Assembly (NCBI GenBank): GCA_021286855.1
Contig: JAJTBO010000003.1
Span: 124,001-188,000, forward strand
From: Hyphomicrobiales bacterium
Lineage (GTDB): Bacteria; Pseudomonadota; Alphaproteobacteria; Rhizobiales; Ancalomicrobiaceae
Length of the DNA: 64,000 nt
Direction of reading: 5' to 3'
The translations under genes were made by a program, and so were the position numbers. Below, in pieces: positions 1-8,923 of this stretch (the first letter of the stretch is position 1; each line of letters opens with the position of its first letter). Under the pieces are notes generated by a model. It saw nothing but the letters and a program-made list of their open reading frames with translations. It made no database searches and was not told the DNA's origin.

Positions 1-100
1 GCGCGATCCGGTCCTGCGCGAAGCCGCGCACGGTGTCGCGCAGCATGTCGGCGGTCTCGCCGAGGTCGAAGTCGAACACGGGACCGGAATTCGGAATCAT
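1..100 (-). CDS. Isovaleryl-CoA dehydrogenase-like acyl-CoA dehydrogenase, N-terminal fragment (runs off the window)
   Basis: Only the first 33 codons are present. The protein starts MIPNSGPVFDFDLGETADML and continues with LRDTVRGFAQDRIA, the typical opening of alphaproteobacterial isovaleryl-CoA dehydrogenase (leucine catabolism, FAD-dependent oxidation of isovaleryl-CoA). The ATG is preceded by a purine-rich AGGGGAGAG ribosome-binding site. The active-site part lies outside the window, so another short- or branched-chain acyl-CoA dehydrogenase cannot be excluded. A palindrome 59 bases upstream is listed separately as a possible TetR-type operator. Confidence 0.75.
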   Translation of the reverse strand, partial: MIPNSGPVFDFDLGETADMLRDTVRGFAQDRIA

Positions 101-158
101 CGGCGTCTCTCCCCTGGCGCGGAGCCCTCTCGGGGGCCCTCGGCGACGCGGGGATTAT

Positions 159-172
159 CGAACGGTCGTTCG
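159..172. promoter_or_regulatory. Inverted repeat CGAACG-GT-CGTTCG, possible TetR-type operator
   Basis: This 14-bp inverted repeat (6-bp arms, 2-bp centre) lies in an otherwise A/T-enriched patch between the divergent acyl-CoA dehydrogenase and DUF930 genes. TetR-family regulators of acyl-CoA catabolic genes often bind short palindromes of this form. No such regulator is in view, so the role is inferred from form and position only. Confidence 0.4.
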
Positions 173-277
173 TTTTTTGTCAACCTGCGCGGATGGCGAA
201 GATGCGCGCCGCTCGGGCGCGCGCCGCCCGAAAATCGACCCAATCGCCGTCTCGTCTCGCTCTCGAAAGGGGGCCGG

Positions 278-1018
278 ATGAGCGATTTCGCAGCGACGAG
301 CGACGTGTTCGCGCCGGCTCCCTCGCGCGGGACGCCGCGCCGTCTCATCGTCGCGTCGCTCGCCCTGCATCTCGCGGCCTTCGCCTTCCTCGTTCTCGTT
401 CGGCCGCCACGGCTTCCGGTGGCGGCGGGCGACGGCGGCATCGCGGTCGAGATCGTGGCGGCGACGCCCTCGCCGATCGCCGAGCGAGCCGCATCGCCCG
501 TCCCGTCCCTACCCGCTCCGCCACCGGCGCCGACCGAGACCGGCGCGCCGGCGGAGGCCGCCGCCCCGACGCCGCCGGTCGAGGCGAAGCCCAAGACGTC
601 GGCGCCGAGCCCCGCCGCCGACGGGATGATCGAAGCGAAGCGGCTCCTCTCGGCGCGGGTGCTCGCCGATCCGCGCAGCCGGCCGGCGCGCGAGGCGTTG
701 CGGCAGTTCGCCGGCGACGATCGGATCCGGCAGCTCTGCGGCTTCGAAGCGATGGAGCAGATTCGCGCCGCCACGCCCTCGCTGCAGCCGGAACAGGTGA
801 TCGCCGACGCCCTCGCCGAGGCGACGGGATCGGGCGCGGCGATCGAGGCGTCGGGCGCGGCGGTTCTGGTGAGCGGACGCTGGCGGCGGCTCGCCTTTCG
901 CTGCGAATTAACGGCGGGGCTCGACGCGGTCGCCCGCTTCGCCTTCCGCCTCGGTCCGGAAATCTCGGCGGCCGAGCGACGCCGTCACGATCTGCCGCTC
1001 GGCGGCGATCTCGATTGA
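278..1018 (+). CDS. DUF930 domain membrane protein
   Basis: This 246-residue protein has a short cytoplasmic N-terminus, one membrane segment at about residues 25-42 (LIVASLALHLAAFAFLVLV), and then a long Pro/Ala-rich linker (about 55-115) of the kind that spans the periplasm in TonB-like proteins. The C-terminal half (about 118-235) matches DUF930: it contains RVLADPRSRPAREALRQFA, then QLCGFEAMEQIRA and FRCELTAG. DUF930 is largely confined to Rhizobiales and has no assigned biochemical role. A single inner-membrane anchor with the domain in the periplasm is inferred. The last 34 bases overlap the 3' end of the convergent EamA gene. Confidence 0.75.
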   Translation: MSDFAATSDVFAPAPSRGTPRRLIVASLALHLAAFAFLVLVRPPRLPVAAGDGGIAVEIVAATPSPIAERAASPVPSLPAPPPAPTETGAPAEAAAPTPPVEAKPKTSAPSPAADGMIEAKRLLSARVLADPRSRPAREALRQFAGDDRIRQLCGFEAMEQIRAATPSLQPEQVIADALAEATGSGAAIEASGAAVLVSGRWRRLAFRCELTAGLDAVARFAFRLGPEISAAERRRHDLPLGGDLD

Positions 1019-1887
1019 TCCCCGACGGCGACGGCGTTGCGGCGTGACAGCTGGACGCCGCCGAGGACCAGGGCCATCGCCAGGGCGAGCGTCCAGGAGA
1101 GCGTCTCGCCCAGGACGAAGGCGGCGATCAGCAGGCTGGTCAACGGTTGGGCGAACTGGATCGGCGCGATGCGGGCCGCGCCGCCGCGGTCGAGCGCCCA
1201 GAACCAGGCGGCGTAGCCGGCGACGGTGCAGAGCACGGCGAGCGTGACGAGCGCCGCCCAGCCGGTCGTCGTCAATCCGGCGAGGCTCGGTACGACGAAG
1301 GGCGCGGCCGGCAGGACGGCGAGCGCGCCGACGAGGATCGACCAGACGATCGCCCCGAAGAGCCCGGTCTCGCCGGCGAGCCGCGCGCCGGCGACGTAGC
1401 CGACGCTGACGGTCAGTGTCGCGGCGACCAGGATCAGGTCGCCGGCGAGCGTCGCCGTCGCCGCGCCGCCGGGTTCGCGGCCGAGGATCAGCACGACGAC
1501 GCCGGCGAGAGAGACCGAGCAACCGGCCCACCAACCGGCGCGCGGCCAGCGCCGCGACAGGAGAAACTGCAGGATCCCCGTCGCCACCGGCGCGGCGGCG
1601 AAGATCAGGGCGGCATGCGCCGTGGTCGTCCGTGCGACGCCGAGCCCCTGTAGGACGAAGGAGGCGGCGAAGCCGACGACGCCGCTCGCCAGCAGGGCGA
1701 GGCGGGCGGTCCGCGAGGTCGGAAACCGCGGCGGCGCGATCAGAAACAGCGGCGTCAGCGCCAGGGCGGAGACCAACAAACGCGCGACACCGACGAAGGC
1801 CGGCGGTATGTCTCGGGCGACGAAGGCGGTGGCGGCCGGCGTCGTGCCCCAGATCGCGACGGCGAGGCCGCCGACGAGAAGGGGCAT
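985..1887 (-). CDS. EamA/DMT-family transporter
   Basis: The gene encodes about 300 residues with some ten hydrophobic segments arranged as two EamA repeats, the usual size and layout of drug/metabolite exporters (RhaT/YdcZ-like). The start MPLLVGGLAVAIWG is chosen because GGAGG sits 6 bases upstream. A further upstream ATG (1941) has no ribosome-binding site and would place the operator inside the coding region. The second repeat includes the PIQFAQPLTSLLIAAFVLGE pattern typical of the family. It is divergent from an XRE-cupin regulator across a strong palindrome, which suggests it exports the metabolite sensed by that regulator. The substrate cannot be read from the sequence. Confidence 0.85.
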   Translation of the reverse strand: MPLLVGGLAVAIWGTTPAATAFVARDIPPAFVGVARLLVSALALTPLFLIAPPRFPTSRTARLALLASGVVGFAASFVLQGLGVARTTTAHAALIFAAAPVATGILQFLLSRRWPRAGWWAGCSVSLAGVVVLILGREPGGAATATLAGDLILVAATLTVSVGYVAGARLAGETGLFGAIVWSILVGALAVLPAAPFVVPSLAGLTTTGWAALVTLAVLCTVAGYAAWFWALDRGGAARIAPIQFAQPLTSLLIAAFVLGETLSWTLALAMALVLGGVQLSRRNAVAVGDQSRSPPSGRS

Positions 1888-1939
1888 GACCGCCTCCGAT
1901 CGACGCGAGCGGACGCCATGGGGATCGCGTTCGTGGTTC

Positions 1940-1962
1940 ATAGTTTCCACGGTGGCAACTAT
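1940..1962. promoter_or_regulatory. 23-bp palindromic operator between EamA and XRE-cupin genes
   Basis: The half-site ATAGTT-N-CCAC is mirrored as GTGG-N-AACTAT around a single central G at 1951, with 10 of 11 positions paired. It lies in the intergenic region and 26 bases before the regulator's ATG, so binding could control both genes. It is the obvious candidate site for the adjacent XRE-family protein. Confidence 0.65.
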
Positions 1963-1987
1963 AATCGTCACCGTCAAGGGTGAGCGC

Positions 1988-2542
1988 ATGACCGACACGA
2001 TCGATGTTCCGGGGCGGGTGCGAGCGGCGCGCGAGGGGCGCGGCCTGACGCAGCGCGATCTGGCGCGCCGCGCCGAACTCAGCCACACGACGATCGCCAA
2101 GATCGAGCGCGGCGAGATCAATCCGACGATCGCGTCGCTGCAGAAGATCGCCGCCGCGCTGCGTTCGACGGTGGCGGTGCTGCTCTCCGGCGGCGACGAG
2201 GAACCCGACCGGCGCGTGTTCCGCCGCGCCGAGCTGACGACGGTGGCGCTCGGCGGCCACACCATCCGCCAGATCGGCCGCCATCTCGGCGGACATGCCC
2301 TGCAGATGATGGAGGACACCTACGCCCCCGGCACCGACACCGGCGAGACGATGTTGTCGCATGCCGGCGAGGAGGCCGGGTTCGTGGTGCGGGGGCGGCT
2401 CGAACTCACCGTCGCCGGGACGACCGAGACCCTGCAGGCGGGCGACGCCTATCGCTTCGAGAGCCGTCTGCCGCATCGCTTCCGCAACGTCGGCGACGAA
2501 GATTGCGTGGTGATCGCGGCGGCGACGCCGCCGAGCCTGTGA
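1988..2542 (+). CDS. XRE-family transcriptional regulator with cupin domain
   Basis: This protein has 184 residues. Residues about 10-65 form a helix-turn-helix of the XRE/Cro type (GLTQRDLARRAELSHTTIAK, then IERGEINPTIASLQKIA). Residues about 105-180 form a cupin_2 barrel (GEEAGFVVRGRLELTV, FESRLPHRFRNVG). This is the PuuR/HipB-like layout, in which the cupin binds a small effector. It is divergently transcribed from an EamA exporter with a 23-bp palindrome between them, so it most likely autoregulates and controls that exporter. The ATG follows an AAGGGTGAG ribosome-binding site. The effector is unknown. Confidence 0.85.
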   Translation: MTDTIDVPGRVRAAREGRGLTQRDLARRAELSHTTIAKIERGEINPTIASLQKIAAALRSTVAVLLSGGDEEPDRRVFRRAELTTVALGGHTIRQIGRHLGGHALQMMEDTYAPGTDTGETMLSHAGEEAGFVVRGRLELTVAGTTETLQAGDAYRFESRLPHRFRNVGDEDCVVIAAATPPSL

Positions 2543-2558
2543 GACGCCGCCTCGCCGC

Positions 2559-4043
2559 TCACGCGACGTGATACCACCAGGTCGCGAAGCCGAGCACGGC
2601 GAAGAAGCCGACGCAGTCCGTCACGGTCGTCACGAAGACGCCGGAGATCACCGCCGGGTCGCCGCCGAGCTCGTCGACGACGAGCGGGATCGCGACGCCG
2701 GCGAGGCCTGCGGCGATGAGATTGGTCACCATCGCGCCGCCGACGACGAGGCCGAGCTGCCACTCCGAATACCAGAACCACACGGCCAAGCCGACGATCA
2801 CCGCGAAGGCGAAACCGTTGAGGAAGGCGACCATGATCTCGCGATTGACGAAGCGCGCGAGGTTGAGGCTACCGACCTCGCGGGTGGCGAGCGCGCGCAC
2901 CGCCACCGTCATGGTCTGCGTGGCGGCGTTGCCGCCCTGCCCGGCCACCACTGGCGCCAGGGCGGCGAGAGCCACGATCTTGGCGATGGTGTCTTCGAAC
3001 AGGCCGATCACCGAGGCCGCCAGGAAGGCGGTCAGGAGGTTGACGAAGAGCCACTGGAAGCGGTTGCGGGTGGTGTACCAGACGGTGTCGGAGATCTCTT
3101 CGTCGCCGACGCCGGCGAGCGCGCGCATGTCTTCTTCGGCCTCTTCCGAGACGACGTCGACGACGTCGTCGGCGGTGACCACGCCGACCAGACGATCGGC
3201 GGCGTCGACGATCGGCAGCGAGATCAGGTTGTAGCGGGCGAAGCGATGCGCGACGTCCTCGCGGTCGTCGTCGACCTTGGCGGTGATGCGGTCCTCGTCG
3301 ACGATGTCGCCGATCGGCGTCAGACGCTTGGTGCGCAGGACCTTGTCGAGCGCGACGGTGCCGACGAGGCGGAAGCCGGAATCGACGACGTGGATCTCGT
3401 AGAAGTCGTCCGGCAGATCCTCGGTCTCGCGGCAATAATCGATCACCTGACCGACCGTCCAGATCGGCGGCACCGCGATGAACTCCGTCTGCATCAGACG
3501 GCCGGCCGATTCCTCCGGGTAATCGAGCGAGCGGACCAGACCGACGCGTTCGGCGACCGGGATCCGATCGAGGATGGCTTCACGGTCGGCGTCGTCGAGG
3601 TCCTCGAGGATGTAGACCGCGTCGTCCGAATCGAGATCGCGGACGCCTTCGACGACGGTTTCGTGCGGCAGGTCCTCGATCAGCTGGACGCGCACCGTCT
3701 CGTCGAGTTCGACGAGGGTGGAGAACTCGAAGTCCTCGCCCATCAGGCGGACGAGTTCGGGGCGCTCGTCGACGTCGAGGGCGCCGATCAGTTCGGCGAG
3801 ATCGGATTCGTGCAGATCGCCGACGAGGTCGTGCAGACGCGCGACGTCCTGAGCCTCGATCGCCTCGGAGACCGCGACGCGAAAGGCGCGGGTCAGATCG
3901 CCGTCTTCGTCGCGCGGCTCGGGCACGTCCGCCTCGGGCTCCGGCGGCGGCGGCGGCGCGGCGGGACGGTCGGCGACGGCGATCGCCTCGAGCTCGGGCG
4001 CGGCGGACGCGCGGGCGCCGGGGAGAAGGTCTTCAGCGGCCAT
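2559..4043 (-). CDS. mgtE: Magnesium transporter MgtE
   Basis: This 494-residue protein has the full MgtE layout. A variable acidic N-terminus (1-45) is followed by the MgtE_N superhelical domain (about 60-165, rich in L-x-x-L-D-x-x-D repeats) and two CBS domains (about 185-300, including TPIGDIVDEDRITAKVDDD and LISLPIVDAADRLVGVVTAD). Five transmembrane helices (about 320-494) contain the conserved PVVAGQGGNAATQTMTVAVR segment. MgtE forms a dimeric Mg2+ channel gated by Mg2+ binding between the N and CBS domains. The ATG is preceded by GGGAGGGG. The gene appears to be monocistronic. Confidence 0.95.
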   Translation of the reverse strand: MAAEDLLPGARASAAPELEAIAVADRPAAPPPPPEPEADVPEPRDEDGDLTRAFRVAVSEAIEAQDVARLHDLVGDLHESDLAELIGALDVDERPELVRLMGEDFEFSTLVELDETVRVQLIEDLPHETVVEGVRDLDSDDAVYILEDLDDADREAILDRIPVAERVGLVRSLDYPEESAGRLMQTEFIAVPPIWTVGQVIDYCRETEDLPDDFYEIHVVDSGFRLVGTVALDKVLRTKRLTPIGDIVDEDRITAKVDDDREDVAHRFARYNLISLPIVDAADRLVGVVTADDVVDVVSEEAEEDMRALAGVGDEEISDTVWYTTRNRFQWLFVNLLTAFLAASVIGLFEDTIAKIVALAALAPVVAGQGGNAATQTMTVAVRALATREVGSLNLARFVNREIMVAFLNGFAFAVIVGLAVWFWYSEWQLGLVVGGAMVTNLIAAGLAGVAIPLVVDELGGDPAVISGVFVTTVTDCVGFFAVLGFATWWYHVA

Positions 4044-4438
4044 CGATCCCCTCCCGTTTCGATCGGCGTTCGTCCCGAACGCTCGATCCCACCTCGTCCG
4101 TGCCTCGATCTAGCGCCGCGCGTGTCGCCGTGCCAGTCCAAAATGGCGAGACGATGTCGGACCTTGCGTCATTTTCCGGGTTCGCCTTGAAACGGCCTTT
4201 TCCAGCCGTCACTGTTCTTGGCCGTTAACGCGACGTTCACGGACTCGACGGTAGCGTGGTTAACGAGACCTTGCGCCACCGTTCGGTTCCGGGCATCTCG
4301 AAGGACGCCGTCGACGGCGTCGTTCGGTTTTGCCGTCGCGTCCAGTGGTTCGAGAAAGGGCCGTCGATCCGGAAGGGTCGCGCGGCGCTGCGGTCGTCGT
4401 GGCCGTTCGCCCTTCGGGGCGACGTTTCGGAGTGGAAC
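4044..4438. other. Intergenic region without a recognised gene
   Basis: These 395 bases separate divergent mgtE and the first polysaccharide deacetylase. The part around 4160-4260 is slightly A/T-richer and must hold both promoters. A TGGTTAAC element at 4256-4263 resembles half of a CtrA site, but the second half is absent. No stable hairpin or convincing reading frame was seen. Confidence 0.5.
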
Positions 4439-5932
4439 ATGCGTCGTTCGTTCGGGCGGACCGGGTCCGCGCTCCTCTTCGGCGTCGCGATCGCCGGTTC
4501 GGTCACGCTGCCGGCGGCGTTCGCGCAGGACGCAGGGCCGTTGATGCTCGGTCAGCCGCGCGCGCTCGCGCCGCAGGCCACGCAACCGCGCCTCGTCGAA
4601 CAGCCGACCACGCCGTCTGCCGCCAAACCGGCCGTCAAGCCGAAGCTCACGGCGAGCGCCACCCCCGCGCCCAAGCCGGGCAATCTCGGCAAGACCGACG
4701 CCAAGAAGACCGCCAAGGCCCCCAAGCCGGAGAAGCCGAAGGTCGACGCCTCCGCCGCCCGCGCCGCCAAGCTCGCGGCGATGACCGGACAGACGACGCC
4801 GCCGCAGCATCATCACGTCTTCGAAGCGCCGAAGCCGGGAGCTTGCGCCAATCCGAATGCGATCGGCGTGTCGCGCGTCATGAAGGTCGACACGCACGGC
4901 GGATTCTACGTCGGCACGACCTATCACACCCGGCTGCCGCTGGAGCCCAAGGAGGTCGTTCTGACCTTCGACGACGGGCCGATGGCCGGGCGCACCGACC
5001 GGGTGCTGAAGGCGCTCGACGAGGAATGCACCAAGGCGACCTTCTTCATCGTCGGGCAGATGGCCAAGGCCTATCCGGAAACGCTGCGCAAGACCGCAGC
5101 GGCCGGCCACACCATCGCCTATCACACGATGACGCATCCGCTGAACTTGGCGAAGATGCCGCTCGACAGGGCGCAGGGCAACGTCCGCGACGGCTGGCAG
5201 ACGGTCGACCAGATCGTCTACGGCCAGGCGGGCGACAAGCCGGCGACGCCGTTCTTCCGCTATCCCGGCCTGTTCAACTCGCGCGCCCTCAACGAATGGT
5301 TCAACGGCCTCGACATGGGGGTCTGGACCATCGACGCGGCCGGCAACGACTGGCTGAAGGGTCACCTGACCATCGCCGACGGGCCGAACGTGATGAACGA
5401 GGCGCTGAAGGAGATCGAGGCGCGCCAGGGCGGCATTCTGCTGCTGCACGACATCAAGGACTCCTCTTCCTCGATCGTCGCGCCGCTCCTGAAGGAGCTG
5501 CACGCCCGCGGTTATCGAATCGTCCACATCGTGCCGATGACGCCGCCGCCGAAGCTGGCGTCCGGTCCGGTCAAGGCCGAGATGCCGACGGTGGCGAGCA
5601 CCGCCGCGCCGCTGCCGGAGCGCAGCGTCGACAATTTCGACGCCGCCCGTCAGCTCGCCCAGCAGAACGAGGGCCGCACCGGCAAGACGTCGTCCGCGCC
5701 GCTGCCCGCCTACGACGGCCGCGTCGCGCTCACGCCGCCACGTCCGGCGGCGGTCGCGCCCGCCGTCGTCGCTCCTCCGCCGCTCGCCGCTCCGGCCAAG
5801 GCCGCGCCGCAGCCGACGCCGGAGCCGGAGACCACCGGCAGCATCGCGCCGCGCGCGGCGAAGGAGGAGGGTTGGTTCTCCTCCTCCGCCTCGTCGTTCC
5901 GCGGCCTCGGCGGCGCGCTCGGGCTGTGGTGA
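4439..5932 (+). CDS. Secreted polysaccharide deacetylase (NodB homology domain)
   Basis: This protein has 497 residues. Residues 1-30 form a signal peptide ending AAFAQ, followed by a Pro/Ala/Lys-rich low-complexity stretch to about 125. The NodB (CE4) domain spans about 135-370, with TFDDGP at 176-181 (catalytic Asp and metal Asp) and HTMTHP at 229-234 (metal histidines). It also has FFRYPG and a final ILLLHD motif. The C-terminal 130 residues are again Pro/Ala-rich. Family members remove N- or O-acetyl groups from cell-wall or extracellular polysaccharides; the substrate here is unknown. The start is supported by GGAG 7 bases upstream and by the signal peptide. The stop overlaps the next gene's GTG start (GTGA), so the two are co-translated. 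Confidence 0.88.
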   Translation: MRRSFGRTGSALLFGVAIAGSVTLPAAFAQDAGPLMLGQPRALAPQATQPRLVEQPTTPSAAKPAVKPKLTASATPAPKPGNLGKTDAKKTAKAPKPEKPKVDASAARAAKLAAMTGQTTPPQHHHVFEAPKPGACANPNAIGVSRVMKVDTHGGFYVGTTYHTRLPLEPKEVVLTFDDGPMAGRTDRVLKALDEECTKATFFIVGQMAKAYPETLRKTAAAGHTIAYHTMTHPLNLAKMPLDRAQGNVRDGWQTVDQIVYGQAGDKPATPFFRYPGLFNSRALNEWFNGLDMGVWTIDAAGNDWLKGHLTIADGPNVMNEALKEIEARQGGILLLHDIKDSSSSIVAPLLKELHARGYRIVHIVPMTPPPKLASGPVKAEMPTVASTAAPLPERSVDNFDAARQLAQQNEGRTGKTSSAPLPAYDGRVALTPPRPAAVAPAVVAPPPLAAPAKAAPQPTPEPETTGSIAPRAAKEEGWFSSSASSFRGLGGALGLW

Positions 5933-6741
5933 GCCGAACCTTCGACAGGGATCGGATCGCGATCGGACGCAGACGGTCGTTCGCGGCCGTGTGCGCCGCG
6001 GTCGTCCTCGTCTGCGCCGACGACCGTGCGGAGGCGGCGAGCTGTCCGCGGCCCGAGGCGCTCGGCGTCTCGCGAACGCTGCCGATCGAGATCGGAGCGA
6101 ACGGCCTCTTCGTCGGGACGAAGAGCTATCCGACCACCCTGCCGCTCCAAGACCATGAGATCGTGCTGACCTTCGACGACGGTCCGGCCGGGCGGACCAC
6201 CGACGCGGTGTTGGCGGCGCTGGCGGCGGAGTGCGTGAAGGCGACCTTCTTCGTGGTCGGCGACATGGCGGCGGCGCATCCCGACCAGTTGCGGCGGATG
6301 GCGGCGGCCGGCCACACCATCGGCCACCACTCGATGACGCATACGATCATGACGACCGCGTCCTTCGAGAAGGGCCGCGCCGACGTCGTGCGGGGCTGGG
6401 AGACGGTCGATCGGATCCTGACCGGCGCGACGGGCGAGCGTCCGACGACGCCGTTCTTCCGCTATCCCGGCTTCGCGGCGACGAAGCCGCTCGACGCGTT
6501 TCTGGTCGATCGCCGGGTCGGAGTGTTCGGCGCAGATTTCTGGGGCTCGGACTGGAACAAGTCGACGCCCGAGGCGCTGCTCGCGCTGACGATGTCGCGG
6601 ATCGAGGCGCGCGGGCGCGGGATCCTGCTGCTGCACGACACCCACGACCACACCGCCGCGATGACGCCGAAGCTCCTCGCGGCGCTGAAGGCCGGGGGGT
6701 GGCGGATCGTCCACCTCACCCCGGCGTCCGGACCGCGCTGA
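5929..6741 (+). CDS. Second polysaccharide deacetylase, overlapping the first
   Basis: The protein has 270 residues if it starts at the GTG that overlaps the preceding stop codon. An N-terminal hydrophobic segment (about 17-32) ends in AEAAS, consistent with export. The NodB domain carries TFDDGP at 81-86, HSMTH at 134-138, FFRYPG and ILLLHDTHD. It is a compact paralogue of the upstream protein without the low-complexity tails and shares the CPRPEALGVSR region preceding the domain. The pair probably arose by tandem duplication. No ribosome-binding site is visible, so translational coupling is likely. Confidence 0.85.
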   Translation: MSRTFDRDRIAIGRRRSFAAVCAAVVLVCADDRAEAASCPRPEALGVSRTLPIEIGANGLFVGTKSYPTTLPLQDHEIVLTFDDGPAGRTTDAVLAALAAECVKATFFVVGDMAAAHPDQLRRMAAAGHTIGHHSMTHTIMTTASFEKGRADVVRGWETVDRILTGATGERPTTPFFRYPGFAATKPLDAFLVDRRVGVFGADFWGSDWNKSTPEALLALTMSRIEARGRGILLLHDTHDHTAAMTPKLLAALKAGGWRIVHLTPASGPR

Positions 6742-6821
6742 GCGGCCCGACCGGAAACTGATCCGTCGGAACGTGCGCAGGCTCCCGGGCCGGATCGCGA
6801 AGGCGTCGCAAGCAGAGGCGA

Positions 6822-6860
6822 AGCCCGTCGGGTCCGAAGCGCGACGGGAGCCGACGGGCT
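6822..6860 (-). terminator. Hairpin at the end of the ugp operon
   Basis: AGCCCGTCGG at 6822-6831 pairs with CCGACGGGCT at 6851-6860, overlapping the ugpC stop codon. No T-run follows on the minus strand, so this may act as an mRNA-stabilising 3' hairpin rather than a classical intrinsic terminator. Confidence 0.4.
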
Positions 6861-7990
6861 CAGAGCGCCGGCGCCGCGACCGTCTCGAAGGCGATCGGCA
6901 GGGCCTCGACGGAGCTCGCGTCAGTCTCGATGCGTCGTCCGTCGACCGCGTCGAAGAGATGCAGGCGATCGACCGGCAGGGTCAGGGCGAGGCCCTCCGG
7001 CGCGCCTTCGGCGAGGGCCGGCGGCGCGGTGACGACGAAGTCCGCGCCGGCGAGGCGGCCGTGGACGAGCGAGGCCGAGCCGAGCCGTTCGATGAACTCG
7101 ACGCCGAGAACGAGCCGCGGGTCGTTCACCGCCGGGCCGATGCGCACGTCTTCGGCGCGCACGCCGACGATGACGGCGGCGTCGCGGGCGAGGCGATGTT
7201 CGGGCAGGTCGATCCTGGTTCCGTCGGCGAGGACGCCTGCGCCGTCGGCGGCGATGGTCGCCTCGACGAGATTCATCGGCGGCGAACCGACGAAGCCGGC
7301 GACGAAGCGGCTGGCCGGACGGTTCCACAGGTCCAGCGGCGTGCCGACCTGTTCGACCTTGCCGGCGTTCATCACCACGATGCGGTCGGCCAGCGTCATC
7401 GCCTCGACCTGGTCGTGGGTGACGAAGATCGAGGTGGCGGCGAGGCGATTGTGCAGCTTGCGGATCTCGATGCGCATCTGCACGCGCAGCTTGGCGTCGA
7501 GGTTCGACAGCGGCTCGTCGAAGAGGAAGACCTTCGGCTCGCGGATCATGGCGCGGCCCATGGCGACGCGCTGGCGCTGGCCGCCGGAGAGCTGCGCCGG
7601 GCGGCGATCGAGCAGCGTGTCGAGGGCCAGGGTGGCGGCGACCTTCTCGATGCGGGCGCGGCGCTCGGCCTTCGGCACGCCGGCGACCTTCAGCGAATAG
7701 CCGATGTTGTCGGCGACCGTCATGTGCGGATAGAGCGCGTAGTTCTGGAAGACCATGGCGCAGCCGCGTTCGCGCGGCTCCAGCCGATCGACGACGCGGT
7801 CCTCGATGGCGATTTCACCGCCGGAGATCTCCTCGAGGCCGGCGATCATGCGCAGCAGCGTGGACTTGCCGCAGCCGGACGGCCCCAGCACGACGATGAA
7901 TTCGCCGGAATGGATGTCGAGGTCGAGCGCCTCGACGACGGAGGTCTTGCCATAGGACTTGGCGACCTTGCGGAGCGAAATGTCGGCCAT
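6860..7990 (-). CDS. ugpC: sn-glycerol-3-phosphate ABC transporter, ATP-binding protein
   Basis: This 376-residue ATPase belongs to the MalK/UgpC group. Walker A is GPSGCGKST at 36-44, the signature is [15 protein letters not shown], Walker B is [16 protein letters not shown], and the switch His lies in FVTHDQ. The region after about residue 240 is the TOBE/OB regulatory part found in this group. The gene ends a ugpB-ugpA-ugpE-ugpC operon with an 11-base gap from ugpE. The ATG is preceded by GAGG. UgpC and MalK are interchangeable in sequence, so the assignment rests on the neighbouring UgpB. Confidence 0.9.
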   Translation of the reverse strand: MADISLRKVAKSYGKTSVVEALDLDIHSGEFIVVLGPSGCGKSTLLRMIAGLEEISGGEIAIEDRVVDRLEPRERGCAMVFQNYALYPHMTVADNIGYSLKVAGVPKAERRARIEKVAATLALDTLLDRRPAQLSGGQRQRVAMGRAMIREPKVFLFDEPLSNLDAKLRVQMRIEIRKLHNRLAATSIFVTHDQVEAMTLADRIVVMNAGKVEQVGTPLDLWNRPASRFVAGFVGSPPMNLVEATIAADGAGVLADGTRIDLPEHRLARDAAVIVGVRAEDVRIGPAVNDPRLVLGVEFIERLGSASLVHGRLAGADFVVTAPPALAEGAPEGLALTLPVDRLHLFDAVDGRRIETDASSVEALPIAFETVAAPAL

Positions 7991-8001
7991 GGTCGGTCGC
8001 C

Positions 8002-8916
8002 TCACTTCTCGGTGCTGATCAGGCCGCGGACGAACCAACGCTGCATCGCCACCACGACGACCAGGGTCGGCGTCATGACGATCAGGGTCCCGGCCATGGC
8101 GATGTTCCACTCGGGGATACCGCCGACGTTGGGGATCAATTGCTTCAGTTCGGTGACGGCCGTCGCATGGCTCGGCTCGGTGGTGACGAGCAGCGGCCAG
8201 AGGTACTGGTTCCAGGCCCACAGGAACATGATGGTGGCGAGCGCCGCGACGTTGTTGCGGCTGAGCGGCAAGAGCACGTCGACGAAGAAGCGGATCGGCC
8301 CGGCCCCGTCCATCTTGGCGGCCTCGACCAGCTCGTCGGGGATCGTCAGGAAGAACTGGCGATAGAGGAAGGTGCCGGTGGCGGTGGCGACCAACGGCAG
8401 GATCAGGCCGGCGTAGGAGTTCAGAAGACCGAACTTCAGATCGAGGCGGACGCCGGCGATGCTCTCGATCAGGCCGTTGAGGCCGGTGACGTCGAGGATC
8501 GTCCGATAGGGCTCGAAAACGTCGGCCGCGACCGCGTAGGTCGGCACGATGCGCACCTCGAGCGGCAGCATCAGGGTGATGAAGATCGCCCAGAAGATCG
8601 CCTGTCGGCCGGGGAAGCGGAAGAAGACGATGGCGAAGGCGGTGATCGCCGAGATCAGCACCTTTCCGGCCGCGACGCCGCCGGCGAAGATGAAGCTGTT
8701 GACGAGCTTCGGGCCGAGATCGGCGGTGGTCCAGGCGGTGTGGAGGTTCTCCCAGAAGTGGCCGCCCGGCAGCATCGGCATCGGCACCAGATTGACCGCC
8801 ACCAGATCGTGCGAGGCGGCGATCGCCACGACCACGAAGGGGGTGATCGAGGCGAGGAACCCGACGAAGAGCACAACGTGGGTGATCGTGTTCAAGATCG
8901 GCGTGCGTTCGATCAT
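8002..8916 (-). CDS. ugpE: sn-glycerol-3-phosphate ABC transporter, permease
   Basis: This 304-residue inner-membrane permease has about six transmembrane helices and the binding-protein-dependent EAA loop ([20 protein letters not shown]) that docks on the ATPase. The N-terminal segment [20 protein letters not shown] is typical of UgpE. A 7-base gap separates it from ugpA upstream and 11 bases from ugpC downstream, so it is tightly co-transcribed. It would pair with UgpA to form the translocation path for glycerol-3-phosphate or glycerophosphodiesters. Confidence 0.9.
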   Translation of the reverse strand: MIERTPILNTITHVVLFVGFLASITPFVVVAIAASHDLVAVNLVPMPMLPGGHFWENLHTAWTTADLGPKLVNSFIFAGGVAAGKVLISAITAFAIVFFRFPGRQAIFWAIFITLMLPLEVRIVPTYAVAADVFEPYRTILDVTGLNGLIESIAGVRLDLKFGLLNSYAGLILPLVATATGTFLYRQFFLTIPDELVEAAKMDGAGPIRFFVDVLLPLSRNNVAALATIMFLWAWNQYLWPLLVTTEPSHATAVTELKQLIPNVGGIPEWNIAMAGTLIVMTPTLVVVVAMQRWFVRGLISTEK

Positions 8917-8923
8917 GGCCGCC

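Noticed and set aside
2568..4190. A 540-codon open frame on the plus strand
   Set aside because: It is antisense to the complete mgtE gene; its Asp/Arg/Gly-rich composition is the shadow of high-G+C codon usage and has no domain pattern.
6773..8365. A 530-codon open frame on the plus strand
   Set aside because: Antisense to ugpC and ugpE, with no domain and no ribosome-binding site.
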